64,000 nucleotides of DNA, from positions 26,134,154 to 26,198,153 of the forward strand of contig NC_057788.1 in assembly GCF_014905175.1 (NCBI RefSeq). The letters are read 5' to 3'. Shown piece by piece: positions 14,501 to 29,384 of the stretch. The first letter of the stretch is position 1; the number at the start of each line of letters is the position of its first letter. The translations under genes and the position numbers were made by a program. A model generated the notes under the pieces. It did not search any database and was not told the DNA's origin. It saw nothing but the letters and a program-made list of their open reading frames with translations. Source of the stretch: Aphidius gifuensis (Eukaryota; Arthropoda; Insecta; Hymenoptera; Braconidae).

Positions 14501-17500
14501 CTTTTTCTATTCATTTTATTTTCATTTAAAAAAAATTCTTTTTATTTTTATTTTTTTGTTAACACATGCGGTATATTTTGAGCCATAGACTCATACATGG
14601 AAAACTCAATTTTCACATTTTTCCATTTTCGCACATCGTGAATTCTTGTTATACTGAAATTTAATAATCTTATTCAGTAAGTTATATTTTTCTTATCTGG
14701 AAAATAACATATAAATAAAGTAAAAAAAAAAAACTTTATAAATGTCATGACAGCATAATATACATATAGTTATATATATATTTTTTCTTTTCTACTTTAT
14801 CGATTATACTTTTATTAATATTTTATTTAATTTTCCAATTAGAGCTTGAATAACTTCAATGAAAAAAGCATTTTTTATTATGTATATAAATTGTCTGAAA
14901 TGTTGAATAATTAGGTTGTGCTTTCCTTTGTGAGATAATAGGGAAATAGATAGATATATAGAGAGAAAATAAAGTTATGTATATATATAGTTATCATGTG
15001 CTCTCGTCGTCAGATTATGATAACGGCCGAATAGTCCTTCAGTCGCTTTGAACTTGTTCTTGGGTGCTAGAGAAAAAGCTGGGGAGAGAAAATTTGTGCG
15101 AAAAGTACCTCGAGCCGCACATAAATATGGAAGAGTTCTGATTGAAGGTGTGCGGGTGGTATTCCTACAGTGAGAGCCTTGATTTCGCTTGGTGAGGCAA
15201 GAAGCGATAGAAAGAAAAGAAAAAAAAAAGAATGAATTGTTGGAGTGTTAGCGAAGGCAAAAGAGTATAAAGATGCGCGTGGAAGAATCTTGAAGGGATG
15301 AAAAAAGTTTTTACTGTGTAGGCGGAGTAAGAATTGTGGAAAGTAGAAAATCGAGGTGAAAGAAACAACCTAGAATAAAAAAATAAAACTCTTATTCTTT
15401 TTTATTTATTTATTTTTTTTATTTAACAAATCTTCGTTTTGTTGAGATTCTTTATAGTAATTTTAAAGACTTCTTTTCATAAGTACCTTATGTACTTGAA
15501 TTCTAAAAACGATTAACATTTAATTGAGTTTAGTGACACATTGTTCAAGTAAGAATCTCTCAATTCAACAAACAAACTAGCCAATCAATTAATTATTTTT
15601 ACAATTACATAAGTTGCCAACTCTAATACTTGTGTGTTTAAAAAAAATTAATCATTGCTTATCAAGTTGATAAATAAAATAAATCAATATCTCAGGAGAA
15701 TTTTTATAAAAACAAAAAAAAATTAAAAATAAGTTTTATATCTTTTCTCGATAATTAAAGCTTGGCCCACGACAGGAATTTTTTTGAATTAGAATTTAGA
15801 TCAATCAAACAATGACAAATGTTAAAATGCAACAGGTGATATATAACATTATAAAATTACTTAATGCTTCAATGTATTATATAATAATCTGTAGAATTAT
15901 CGAATAGATATTAGATTTCCCTTCAAAGTAATTAATTATTTTGGCTGATGTTTGACATGGTTCATTTGAGATAAGTAATAGATAATTTCAATGTTATCAT
16001 GTATCCTAATTATCTTTCTCAAAGCATTCCAACTTATTTTGTGGTATATCAGTTGTCTGTTAATGTAATCTCTCGTTTTCATTGCTACTTTACAAACAAT
16101 TTATATATAAATTCATACAACACATATACTATAAATATGCAAGATAGACAGACCAAGACAAATGCTAACTAGATAATCTATTAATACAAGAAGTCGTACA
16201 GGTATTCTCAGTAGTAGCTTAGCGTGCTTGTGCTGGGATTGCAGTTGGCAAAATTCCAGAAAACTAAGTGGTCCACGTATTCTAAAAGGATCTATCTTTT
16301 GTGTATGCAGTGCTGTCTTGCAGGGTATCTTTACGTCAATGTATAAAATATATAATATGAAAATCCCATTAGTTGAACTATCCGAGCTTCAAAAACTTGG
16401 CACTGTTTGATTGCATTTTAGCCATATCACTACAGCTAGAGCTAAAATCATCAAACGATGAATATTTTGAAAATTAATATCACTCATGAAATTCATTTAT
16501 TTCATAAAGCATAACTTGTACATAAAGTATACATTTATTTAATATCATAAAAAGCTCTAGTATGAACAGATTTAATTAAATGTATTATTATATGTTTTTT
16601 TGTAACTTAGCCAAGTATTAACTTGAGTACATTGACTATACATGTATACAGTAGTAATTAGTCACGTATAAATATCATAATGATTATTATCAAGACCAAA
16701 GTAAAGTATCTTCAAATATAATTTTGCAAACCTTATATGACCTGGATCTTTAGCTATTATATATCTTGAATAGTTCAAAGTTTATTCCCTGTGTGGTTGG
16801 GGCCTCTAACAATTATTACTATTACTATTATTATAATTAAGAAAATATATATTTATAATATTTTAGTAAATATATAAATAAAATTCTCCAAGGTATTTTA
16901 ATATTTATATTAATTTTATTAATTAATATATTTATATTTATATATAATACATACTAAAACAAATATCAAGTTGGTTTTTTTTTTGGCAATTTTGTAAGAG
17001 TGATACACATTGAAACATGTATTGCTAAAATAAATAATAAATAATATAAGATGGTTGTGCATGGCCGAGAGCACATCTGATACATGCAGGACCAAGTCTG
17101 ATGTCTAAGGTATTATTGTACAGTGTGACACACATGAGAAATAATGACTCCTTAGAGACCATAAGATCTTCAGGTCTCTGGCAGACCGTATCTCCCTCTG
17201 GCATTGAACTCGAATGGTTTAACAATAATTATAGAGTCACCCCTGCATGCAAATGTTGCTATGTTGCGGTGCAGTTCCCAGATGACGTTATATTGTCATT
17301 CACTTGATGAATGTGTGGCTACTAATTTATATATAGTTTTACCATCATACATCGGATGTTTACAAGTATCATTACTCAAAAATTTTATTAAATCTTTATT
17401 GATATAATTAGAAGAATTTTTTTTTTTTTACTTCTTCAACTTTAATAGTGTCGATAACAAGCAACACACGCACTCCATATATATTTATTTTTATTGTTAT

Positions 17501-19739
17501 TATATTTTTTTAAATATTATTATTAATCTCAATCGTATCATGAAAAGTATTTCTTAAAATTCGCCTACTGCAAAAGCAGCTGTCGCAAAACGATAATGCG
17601 CCGTGGCAGCTGTAGCACAAATTATAAAGTTTTCCATTTAATTACAAAAGTCCCGTCTCGTTCAATTTATTTTAATTAAACATTTCAATCGTTAAGAATA
17701 CTTATTGAATGATATTTTTTTTAAATTTAAATTTTCGAGTTAAAAAAATTTTTTTCTTTAATACAATTTATCGTTTTATTTATTTATTTTCTTTCAAATG
17801 AAAAAACAAAAAAAATTCCATTCATTATATATAAATATATTGTTTCACTGTTTATAATATAATTAATGATATTGAAAAATTATCACATTAGTCAGTTTAT
17901 TAGATTATTTTATACATCTGTTTATTGTCAGGGTCATATGTTGATTCTAATTTTACTGATAATACATAATTGCTCGTGAGACCGCATGTATAATGAAAAT
18001 AGATTTCTCTTGACGTGTGGCCTTATAGTTTTCAAATATATATACATACACACATAAATGTGCATGTACAATATCGGTTATGTAACAGAGGGTAAATTTC
18101 TCTCTGACAGTGTGACGCTAGGTTGCGGAAAGCATATATGAGGGTTATATAATGTTGAGCTGTATTACTCTCATGTAAAACCACGATTAAGCTCGAAAAT
18201 ATCGTTTGTCGTTGGCACAAGTAATCTAATTACTAATTAGCTTTGTATCGCATGGAAAAAGCTCACTTTTTTTCAAAATATGTATATGCTGAATCGAGAG
18301 AGAGACATGTTTTGATATACATGAAGAAACTGTTGCAAAGTCTAATACCTAAGGGGTTGCCAGAAACTTTTTTTACTTTTTGTTTTTGCCTAGTTTTTTC
18401 TTTTTTTTTTTTTCTTTGTATCTTTTTTTTTTTTACTCTTAAAACAAACTTGACGGTCGCGTTCTCTAATGCCATTGCAATTACACGAAGTGATCCCCAA
18501 AGTACTTTGCAAGACTTTGCTCTATGACACTCTATGAATACAGCCATATTTTTAGTGAAATAAATAAAAAAAAAAACCGAAAAAATAATAATGAAAAATA
18601 GTAAATGAGCTTGCAAGTTGGGTACGACCTAGATTTAGAGTTTTTATTGTCAATATATATTTATTTATTTATTTATTTTTCTTGGTTCGTTAGTTTGCTT
18701 TTGTCTAATAAGGTTACTTTCACGAGCAGTTGTATTTACTATTGATTTATTATTACACAGAAAAGCACAAAATTCAAAAAAAAAAAAAAAACAAGAAAAC
18801 AATAAATTTAATACGGATATTTTTTTATCATTAGGTTATTTTGTTGTTTTATTCTTCGGACTGTATATAGATTTACAGATCAATTGAAGTTTATGAAATA
18901 GTAAATATCGATGTATATTTATTGAATATTTTTTTTGATTCAAACTTTAAAGTTAAATAGAAAAAATATTACAAACAAAAATTTATGCTATATTGAAAGT
19001 CTTGGTGGAAAAAGTTTGAATCGAAGTAGATGAGTATAATACACGGATAATGAAAAACAACGGGGTCGCATCTCTTGGCAATGGAGAAAAACAGTTGAGT
19101 CCGGATTTTATACTCTCAACTGGTATTCGAGATTGAAATAAAAGAAAATAAAATAAAAATAATAAAAAACAACAATCACAACAAAACAAATCTTCAATTT
19201 ATCTATAAAAAAATAATAAAAACAAGCAACTAAAACAAGTTTATTAAACAAAAATTATGAATTAGTCTAATTTTATATACTAAAATGTATTGTTGAATTT
19301 ATAACTTTAATATTTCATATGTTTTAAATAATTTTATGATAAATAATATATACATGAAATAAATTCTATTTAAAATTTATAGATGAAAATAAATTATTAT
19401 AAAGTTCATTTAAATATTAAATAAAATTTTATAAAATTTACTCAACAGATAAACTCTCAGGATGTTGATAATTTAATTAGTATATCTACAAAATTAGTTG
19501 CTGAATATACATTTGTTATCAGTATACTAATGATAGCACAAATACATATATAATATTTTGTTTTCATTCCGTTTAAAATATTGAATAAACAAATTCACAT
19601 CTTGTATATAGTACATAGCTTGTTCTAATACTCTCATAATAATTTTCATTTCTCCATAGAACATCTCGTTTGTTTTATCTTTATTTTATTTGCTTTTAAA
19701 ACTTCAAGTTATTTATTTATATATTTTTTTTTCTGATGG
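8592..19739 (+). other. Apparent intron, first part
   Basis: This begins with the donor GTGAGT of the exon at 8550-8591. It is AT-rich with many poly-T/poly-A tracts and TTTA or TA microsatellites. Complex patches occur at 9280-9530, 10270-10440, 10620-11010, 11370-11660, 12180-12380, 13480-13750, 14040-14240, 15000-15360 (purine-rich on this strand), 16180-16440 and 17040-17310. Several give open frames on both strands at once and show no clear exon boundaries. The 150-codon frame across 11370-11819 runs through poly-T and is not supported as a gene. Confidence 0.45.
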
Positions 19740-19925
19740 TATAGTAAAAGGGTGTAGAATTATAATTAGAGAAATTATCGTCGTTGGATATGATTTTATA
19801 AAGGGGGAATATACGATGTGCCCCAGGTCTTGGTCGATGCAATCTACCATGATTGTATTTGACGCATCGTTGAGCGGAATGATAGAGTCATCCTGATAAG
19901 ACTCCCATTCCCTGTCATCTGAATC
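19740..19925 (-). other. Coding-like island of unclear strand
   Basis: On the minus strand this patch reads VDSDDREWESYQDDSIIPLN and then a frame with many Asp and RNY-type codons. It stays open into AT-rich flanks on both sides. The plus strand is also open over most of it. No convincing acceptor or donor pair was found; the minus-strand AG candidates lie next to AAAAGTAG and ATTCAG and lack pyrimidine tracts. It may be a decayed coding fragment, an exon with weak sites, or a conserved non-coding patch. I assign no function. Confidence 0.2.
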
Positions 19926-22900
19926 TACTTTTAACGTAAATATATGTTTACATAATATATATTTATACACAAATAATAAATTAATTAATTTACCTATTAT
20001 TTCATAAGTACTATATAGCTCACAGTCAATTCATAAAAATAAAAAACTATTCATTTTAAATTGCATTTATTCTTCAAAAAAAAAAAATAATTCAATTAAA
20101 ATTTCAAACTATTTTATGTCGGTGATTAAATCAATAACTACTGTAATATTAATTATTTACATCAATGAATTTAAATAACATTAACACATTTAATGTTTAT
20201 GTATATTGAAATAAATTCTAAATAAATTCACTCAAACGTAAATTAAATCAAATGAAACGCTTATTCATGGCAACTAATAACAATTCATTTTGACTATTTA
20301 CTAAACATATATATAGATATTTTTTTTAGATATCAATTTAAAGTGATAAAATGATTAAATTATATGTCGATAAATGATAAATAAATATAATGAAATTTTA
20401 TATTGAGATAGGGATTGAATTTATATTCATGTCAAACGTGAAAGTGTCAAATTATCCGGCACTTCGATACATGAAACCCATTATGTTTATGATGGGTTCG
20501 TGTTACTTGGATGAAGAGTAAGACAGGCATTCCCTTTTATCAGCGATAATGTATTCCTTGGTATATACTATATAAATATATATATAAAGAAAATGTTTGC
20601 TAGAATTTTAACAGCTAGCTTTTCTCTCCATTATGTTGTACTATATAGAGAATTGCATTAGGCTCATGAAAAGGGCTATCTTTTGAAAACAGGTGATTCA
20701 AAAGTACATAAATGTGAAGCGTGATAAATTGATTAATCACATTTAGAATATTGATTAGATATTATACATCAACTTTACACTTAATTTTTTATTTCATGCA
20801 TAGGTATATATATATTTTATTTTCAATTGTTTTTATTACTCAAGTTAGTTTTTATGAAGTTAGGGAACTCCCGTGATTTTTTAAACAAACGTGAGGCAAT
20901 TTATTGTACATGTTAGTTCAATATATAGTTAAGAAGATAATCACTTTTACATCCAAACATTGGATTTATTTGAGTTTATTGATTCAAGTGAGAACAGAGA
21001 GATTAAGTTCAAATCAGCCAACACAACTTTACGCAGTTTTGTTTCCACATCAAAGACTAGCCACAGTTGGAATTTGTACTTATCGGTTACTAATAAAATT
21101 CAATCGTTTTATAAAACCATCAATCGCGGTTTGTACTTAACAAATAAACTTGCAATAATTTATTGAATAAAATTGTTATTCTTTTTAGTCTTTCATTATT
21201 ATCAAAAAAGTAGAAAAAAAAGAAAAGTAATATCGAATTTCGATAAATTCAATTTGTTGAAATTTTATTTATTTGTATTATCAATGTTATCTTTTGAAGT
21301 AAACATTTTTAGTTATATTGTTTATTTTTTAAATTGATTTTCCAAATAATACACAATGATTTACACAGTATTATGTTTACGATTGAGAAAAATAAAATAA
21401 CAATTTATTTATTTAACGTATTTATTTATGTATGTTTTAAGTGTAAAAAAATAGAAGAAATAAAAACAAGAAAGAGAAAAAAAAAAAGATAGAAAATGTT
21501 TGTTGTCGGATGTTGACTAGTTTTGGTTTTTATCGCTTGTCCTAAGGGATAACTGAGACAGTACAATACGAAAGGCCATAGAAAAGCTGGTATGTTGTCA
21601 TTTTGGTAGATTTGACAGGTCCCGAAGGCTACATTGGTACAACCTGACAGCCCATTTACTTCTACTTTTTTTTATTCCTTATATATACATCAGCCGACAT
21701 ACATGTAAAATATTTTATTTTAAAATTTTGAAAAATATTCTCAACATAAAGAATATTTCTTAAAGCTATATGTATAAATCAATCATATAATATAAACTTT
21801 ATAATACATGAAAAAATAGTAGAAAATTATTTAACTATATATTTTTTTTCAATTTAAATTTGCAATCAGTTTTTTGTATTATTTTAATAAATCTAAATCA
21901 CATGATGTTTTTTCAAATAATATTTCTTTTATTTTGAAAATAAAATAAAATAAACAAAATTTAACTGACGGAAGAATTGAATGAACAGCAAAAGTTTGGT
22001 ATCGTTTATAAAACGTTCATAGATATTCGAAACCGTTCGCGCATTTCGAAAATTCGATTTACGTATAGAATGCGGTAATCGATACGAGGCCATCCGCAGT
22101 TGCATCCCTGATAGATATTCTCTTGGGTCTGCCAATCGGATATCGATTCGTATATATCTATTTTAGTACATAAATAAACTTTAAATTCATAACCACAAAT
22201 GCATTCTTTTACATTAAAACCTCGAACGGTTATTAAAACTAACTTAAATATTTTTTCATATTTACTATTTGTTTCAAGAGTATATATACTCAAAAACAAA
22301 AATCATAATAGTCTTTTTTTAGTTTTAAAAAGAAAAAAAAAAAAAAGTAAATTAAAAAATAAGAAGGGGACTTTTGTTAATTCTGGTAGAGACTTGAGTC
22401 AACAGTGTAACAGCCGTCTCGAGTGCTTTTGCTGGCGGATAGCTAAAGTCTAAAGTTTGTTGAGGGTCCAGTGGCTATGGCATGCGTTCATATGCAAAGA
22501 ACTGTCTCATATATGCTCATTGACCGCGGTAACATCACTCAGCCATTGAATAAAAAGTCGCACATTATTAATTAAATAAAGTAAAAAATAATAATAATTA
22601 TTATTATAAGACAAACAAGTATGAGTTAATAATATTTTCTTGATATTTTACTTGTACATATATCTCATGTTTAATTTTAACAAACAGAAAATATAAAATA
22701 AACTGACAACAACAAATGTCATTTCATAATGTACCAATTCATTAAGAAATTCTTTAGTTTTTTTTTTATAATGAAGTCAGCAATTAGAGATATGCAAAAC
22801 AAGTGCCAAGCCGTAGACGAAACGAAAGATGCGACCAGTAGAAAGTCGTTTACAAATGCCATTTAAATTTGTGAAATACCTTGGAGGGATTCCAATATAA

Positions 22901-25900
22901 ACTATATTCTAGGGCATATTATGATTATTCTTGACGCAAAAAAAATATATATTGATAAAATATTAATAACAATAATAAAAATAAAAAATACGATTAATAT
23001 TCATTTGGCAATTTATCAGCTTTAATTACTCAATTTAATTGCATAAATCATTGAATACATTTTTCACATAAAAAAATATTTTAAGTATTTTAATATTCTG
23101 AATTTATTTCCAAATGGATTGAATGAACCGAGTTGGAAATATCGGTTTTTTTTTTTTTTAAACTTTTAGTCAATACTTCATTGATGCAATTTTATATTTT
23201 TGTTTTAAAAATATTAACAATATCAAAGCTTGAGTTTAAAATGTAATTAATATTGGTCATTGTTAAGCTTGAATGATTTGAATCTGATTTTAGATTTTTT
23301 TTTTTTTTATAAAATATAGTCATAAAAAAAAATTAAAATAATAATAATATTAAAAAAAAAAGATCAAGTAGTATAGCCAAGCTTTAGTCAGACTAAAACT
23401 TGAGCTGGATTTTACTGTTAGAGCATTTGTAAAAAAATAAAAAGAAATAAAATAATTTAATATAATAAAAATGTAATAAAAAAATGAACCAAGTACAGTA
23501 GCACAGTATATACAGTGGTTGTCGGTTAAAGAAAGGGTTCATGTATTTTCCTGTTAGTTTTTACCCGACGGTCAGTAGCAGCTCATTCCCCTTTTTGGCT
23601 GGGTTTCTGTGGTTCCTCAACGCCATAAATATCAACACTATCTCGTGTGGAAAACGGGCGGTGTGACAGTGTATGTAGGTATGAATGAAAAAAAAAAACA
23701 AATACCAAAACTAAAAGACAAGTTAAAAAAAAAACAATTAAAATATATAAAAAAAAAAAAAAAATAGTAATAGCGAAAAGTACGAATACAACCTTCTAGT
23801 TTTTCAATGGTTCGACTTTTTCATTTTATATCTGTACACGTCTTTTTTGTCTCCTTTTTTTCTCAAGATCAAAACTCGAGTTCACGCTGTCCTATCGACT
23901 AATTACGTTTACGACGTCTTCAGCTACACTTTATTTATTTATTTATTTATTTTTGCTTTTATTATGTATTTTTAAATTATTTTCTTCTTTAGTCAGTCCT
24001 TCGCTCGTTTTTACTCTATCCAATTGACTGTCCAAAATGAAATCAGATATAAATTTACTGATGGAAAAGGCTTTAGGTGTTGAGTAGTTTATATAATATA
24101 CCTCCGTCCTCTTTTAACTTAAGCAACAATTTTATCGAACGATTTCATTTAAAACTGATCGAAAAGCAAATCAAAGATCGCGATATACACTGTGTACCCT
24201 GTTATTTATATATATAAAAATATATATAAAATCACTGGCGTTGAATTTTTCGCTCTATTTATTTCGATTTTACTTAGTCTATATATCTGAGACAAATTGT
24301 TCACGACCGATGATAAAGTTTAGCTCTTTTCTTCCCCTTTTCTTTTTTTTTTTCTTTTTACTTTTGACAGACGGTATCTTAAGTAAATCGGTGGGCGTGC
24401 GCACATCATGACGCTATTTTTCCACTTTTCTGTACCATTGTCCCGGGAAAATCTAGCTTCGTGGTGACGAATGACATGGTGAATCTGAATTTACCAGATT
24501 ATTTACCTAATCAGCGTACCGAGTGAAAGAGTGAACGGTGGGCATTCATCTCCTTATTGTCTCATCTGCATTTTTTACAAAGCCCCATCAGTGATAGTTT
24601 GATAAAAATGAAAAAAAAATAAAATAAATGTGAGATTTGCAATAAAAAAAGCAATGAAAGAAATGTATAGATAAAAATTACTTCTTAAACGATTGAATGA
24701 CAAAAGCTCAAACTGACATACACTTGTAGAAATTTTTTTTTCAATTTTAATTCAATGAATTTTTGTATAATTAAATGTCTTTAATCATTTTATAAGTTTT
24801 ATGTTTTCAAAAATAAATTTTAAGTTGAGATTTTTTGTTTGATAAAAAACCTGATAGACAATTTTACTTTATACTGTACCTACTGGGATTTACGGACGAT
24901 TGGTGTCAAAGAAAACTAGGAGGACATAACATTGCAAGCTTAACAAAGACCAACGAGAATGGCTTGAAGTGTAGAAAAAAAAAGTAAAGTAAAGTTTAAA
25001 CGAGACGAGATAAAGACTCTCTAGTCACAAAAAAATAAATAAATAAATACAATTGACTATTTAACAATTTGATAAAAAATCTTTGCTTTCTCGAAAAAAA
25101 ATTCTATTAATTTACGTACATTTAAATTTTTTTTGATTATTTTTGATTTATTTAATTTTTTTCACATTCTTTAAATTCTATTTGAATATATACTGTGGTA
25201 TACATAACTAAAAAAAAAAAACCAACTAATTTAATCACAACGTAGAATTAATTTTCTCGTTTGCATATAAACTCTCTTTGCCTAAAAGCACAAAATAAAA
25301 AAAATTAAATAATAATAATGATAAAAAGTGAAATAAAAAATAAAAAAATCTGATACAATTAGACTTGAGTTAAATGAGCTTCGTTTATTATAATTACATC
25401 TCGGGCATACTCCAAGCAGCACCTAGAATTAATTATAGTACAAAATACATAAAAAAAAAAATAAATAAAGTCTTCCAACTCTAACAAAACTAGGATATGA
25501 TGAAAAAAAAGACTGGCAAGTATATTAACCACTGCAGTCGCTAATATAAACGATCATGTGTTTCAAAGAGCGCCAAGAAGTAAGGCCCGTCAAAATGTTT
25601 ATATATGATTGAAAATAGAAAATTGAACGAAAAAAAAAATAGATACAAAAAGAATATATATAAAATGGAATGCAAAAAAAAAAAAAAAAAGAAGTTAGTG
25701 TATATATAAAACAGGGAAAAAAATTTTAAGAGAAAGAGAAAACTCCAGGAAAAGCTCTTCACTGCTACTCTGACGCAGGCGCATGCACCATGGGGTGTAT
25801 TCCGTCGTCTAGCATCCCTGTAACTATCCCCACTACGTTGAAAAAACCATCCACCACCGACACACACCAGAGCATTTGCTCACCCATCCTGTCGACTACC

Positions 25901-28900
25901 AATTCAGTCACCGGGTTGATTCGCGCCTTGCGAGTACAATTGGTTTGCATCGATCTTTGCATACTACTGAAATTTTTTATTTTTCTTTTTTTTTTTTTTC
26001 CAAATAATCATTGGGCTTCGAGCCAATAATCACAATTCTTCGTGTACATGATTGACGTGCTAAAAATTTATTTTTAAATAAATAAAAAAAATTTACTACC
26101 TAAAAAACTGCAGAGATTAAAAAAAAAAAAATAAAAAAATAAAAATATAGTGAGTTTTATTTTATTATAAAAAATAAAATAAATATATATGTTAAAGCGT
26201 TGAATTTGTGTTATATATAAAAAATATAATAAATGAAATTTTAGATAAGGAAATAAAAATGAGGTATTACTTATATCATATGGGTGTTATTTGAATTAAT
26301 ATAATACATATATATTACTTATTCAGTGTTTACCAAATGTCAAATTCGATCTCAATTTTTATTCTGCCCCTATATAACAAAATTGTATATGCTCATGAAT
26401 GAACATCCAGATGATGATGGTCTTCTGTTATTGACCATAAAGCAAGTTTTACCCTCAAATTGATATGTGATTCTAAGAAGACACTTGCAACCCCCATAGA
26501 TTGTCAGATTGCCAGAATGGATTATGGCACACCAGTCAAGTACTGGACATAATCAACACCACTCATCAAGAATAATACAAAATTGCTAGTTCATATCTGT
26601 CTCATGACACGTGCTGAGTAATTACAAAGATTCTAATCTTAATTCATATCATACATTGGTTATAAATTTAATATTATATAAATTTTATTAGAAATTATTA
26701 AAAGTTCAAAAAAGCTGCAATAATAAAATTTTTTATTATTACAATTACTTTTTGTATAATCATATGCAAGTCACGTGAAGTGTTTTGCAATCAAGTTATT
26801 GTGTATAGCTTTATCAGCTTTTGTTTGTTTGTAACTGTATAATATTGTCCAAACAAATATATACATAAATATATATATATATGTGTACTCATCAAGACCC
26901 AACTCAAACTCTCAAAATCTATGTTGTGTCCCGTTAGCTGTACTTGCTCGCCAATATCTACGAGTTTGATTAGGTTACATAATTAATTATCTATGCCACA
27001 GTGTACCGCGTGGTGGTCGACAAACATTGCATAATTAAGTTGCACATATACCAGATGGCAGTAAAACACGCTTTGTGTACAATTGAAAACCTTATATAAC
27101 CTTACCAGCAGTTTACCAAATTCCATTGCTTGACTTATTAGTATTTGTGTCAAGTGTGTGTGTGCGTTAATACAGGTGTGTGTTTATATTTGGTGTGGAT
27201 TAATTAGAGAAAAACATTTATCATATTCATCAAAAGGATTATCCTTCAGTTTAACAGTGATTTTAGATCAAAGGTCAGTTTCTCTTGTTAATTTTTATTT
27301 CAATATAAAATTTTACGTTTACATAATTAATAAATTATACAAAAGCTATATTTGTTTTACTTTCACGGAATTTGAATATTTAGATATTTAATTTTTTAGT
27401 AAGTTTATAAGGTCTGTATCATGATCGAGTATTATTATTCTCTTTTAAGTAATTATTATTTAATTATAATTACAAAACAGTTAGACTGAATATAAAAAGA
27501 ATTTTTCTTTTATTTTTTTTTCATATTTGTCTATCTACTTTTCACGTTTTTTTTTTTTGTTGCTCTGTCTGTATGCGGTTTAAATTATCCTCCGATCCCT
27601 CATATTATTTTATTCATTTACCATTTTTTTTTCTAAATTATTTAAATGCTTTTTTTTCGTTTATGTTTGTATGAATATTGGTATGGCGAATGGGGTAAAC
27701 GTTGAGTACCTTTTGAGTGCAATAATTAATGGGATTTTAATTGTCACTGGTTTTTTTTTTTGCTGTTCTGTCTCGATCGTTTTCACTGACTATTAAAAAT
27801 TTTCGTTGGGGATGAGATATACAAAAAAGCGTCGATGGAAAAAAAACCCGTATGCACGAAGCCATCTGCTGACTAGTGATCTGTGTATACAGATATATAT
27901 TTACAGGCGACAAAATGTTTCTGTTTTTTTTTTTTTTTGTTTTTGGGTTATTTTTGTTTCAAATCTTTTTATTTTATTTTCATTTTCCACTATTTTAGTT
28001 TCATTTTGTGGCTTTTTTTTTAGCGTTATTTTTTTTTGGTTATTTTCAAGGCATTTGGCAGGTTTGAATGGGACTAGTGTTCAGTCGATTACAAATGTAG
28101 AATCGATTTCTCATTGTCGTTTTAAAATCGTCGAATGAGAATTAGAAGTGTGTATATATATAGTTAGTGTTAAATCGATAAAGAAATGGAAAATTGTTCA
28201 ACGAAAATAAATGAAAATAGTATTGAAACGTAAAATTCACATAAACGACAAGAGCATCTGTTAATTGAGATCTGGATAATTGCAAATTTTATTCTTTTCG
28301 ATCTTGTTCATTAAAAAGAAAAAATAAAAAAAATTTATCAAACAGTTAAAATTAGTAATCGAATTTTACTAGATTATAGATGTTGAATCAACAATCAACT
28401 TGAAGTTAGTACATGTTGAATTTTAAGGGTTCTAAATCATTGTACCATTGACCTCACGTCAGAAAATTTCATTTGATCGTATATTGGCTGTCCAATTTTT
28501 TTCTTGGCGAACGAAAAGCATGTTACCTGACGACATGACCGCTCGTTATTCGTGATATTACTTTAGACGATTTCGTGAAGAGGGTCAAGAGCATAAAAAA
28601 TATGACTGTGCCAGCAGCAATGCTTGTGTACCTCACATTTTTTTACTTTTTATTTATTTTTTTTCTTTCTAACAAACATAAAATAAAATAATAAAAAAAA
28701 AGAAACTAAGCAAGCAAGTGTATGTAGTTTATTTTTATGATAATGAACAACTTTGTTTCATGTAAAAACAAGTTTTTGAATCCTGCTAATAAACACGAAG
28801 CTGACAATCCCCAGTACTCAAAGACGTAATCTCTACTAAATACAGTTGGAGGGTGTTTTCAATGAAAACAGCACCTGGTAAAGTTAAGGGATGCGCGCAT

Positions 28901-29384
28901 GTGAGATAGAATTAGTTGGTCAGAGAGAATAAGAAGATGACTGAATTGGTTGTTAGATAAAGAAAAATATATATGTTGCCTTGGTTGGTTGAAAAGCAGG
29001 CACCCCAGAGAATTTCTGTCTATTTAATCAGCCAAGAACTTCAATCGTCCAAAGCGTTTACTAGAGTTTTAAGTAGTCTGTAAGTGAGGGTCCAATACTG
29101 ACAACTAAAATATACTGTTAAGTATGGAAATAAAAATCAATGTTGAAAAACAAACATTGCCTTTTATAATTTTGCACTTGTGGCCAGTCTGTATTCTTGA
29201 ATCAACAAGATTTCAAGATATGCAAACAGTTGTTTTACATTTAAAAGCTCATCATTAAATTCATGAATATAATACACATTATTATTATTAAAAAATAAAA
29301 CAATGCAATTGAATAATAGAAAAAAATATAAGTAAATACAATTGATAATGAGAAAAGTATAAATTTTTTTTTTACTTGATTCAG
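19926..29384 (+). other. Apparent intron, middle part
   Basis: No gene is recognised in this stretch. It contains AT-rich sequence, the (TTTA)n tract at 23930-23954 and runs of (TA)n near 20570, 24205 and 26870. More complex islands lie at 20450-20560, 20940-21170, 21960-22190, 22390-22560, 22790-22930, 23500-23690, 24400-24600, 25760-25960, 26400-26620, 26890-27130 and 28400-28620. The 25760-25960 island is the most GC-rich, and both of its strands are open for about 65 codons. The plus-strand pyrimidine tract just before 29385 forms a good acceptor. Confidence 0.45.
23930..23954. repeat. (TTTA)n microsatellite
   Basis: About six tandem TTTA units are visible directly. Similar shorter tracts occur near 13118 and 18661. 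This is ordinary simple-sequence DNA for an AT-rich insect intron, with no function implied. Confidence 0.85.

Noticed and set aside
18263..18616. 117-codon minus frame and overlapping plus frame
   Set aside because: Lys/Phe-rich products of poly-T runs in both directions, with no coding signature.
29000..29079. Possible exon APQRISVYLISQELQSSKAF between GCAG and CT|GTAAGT
   Set aside because: The donor is good, but the acceptor lacks a pyrimidine tract and the open frame is only 26 codons, within chance at this composition.
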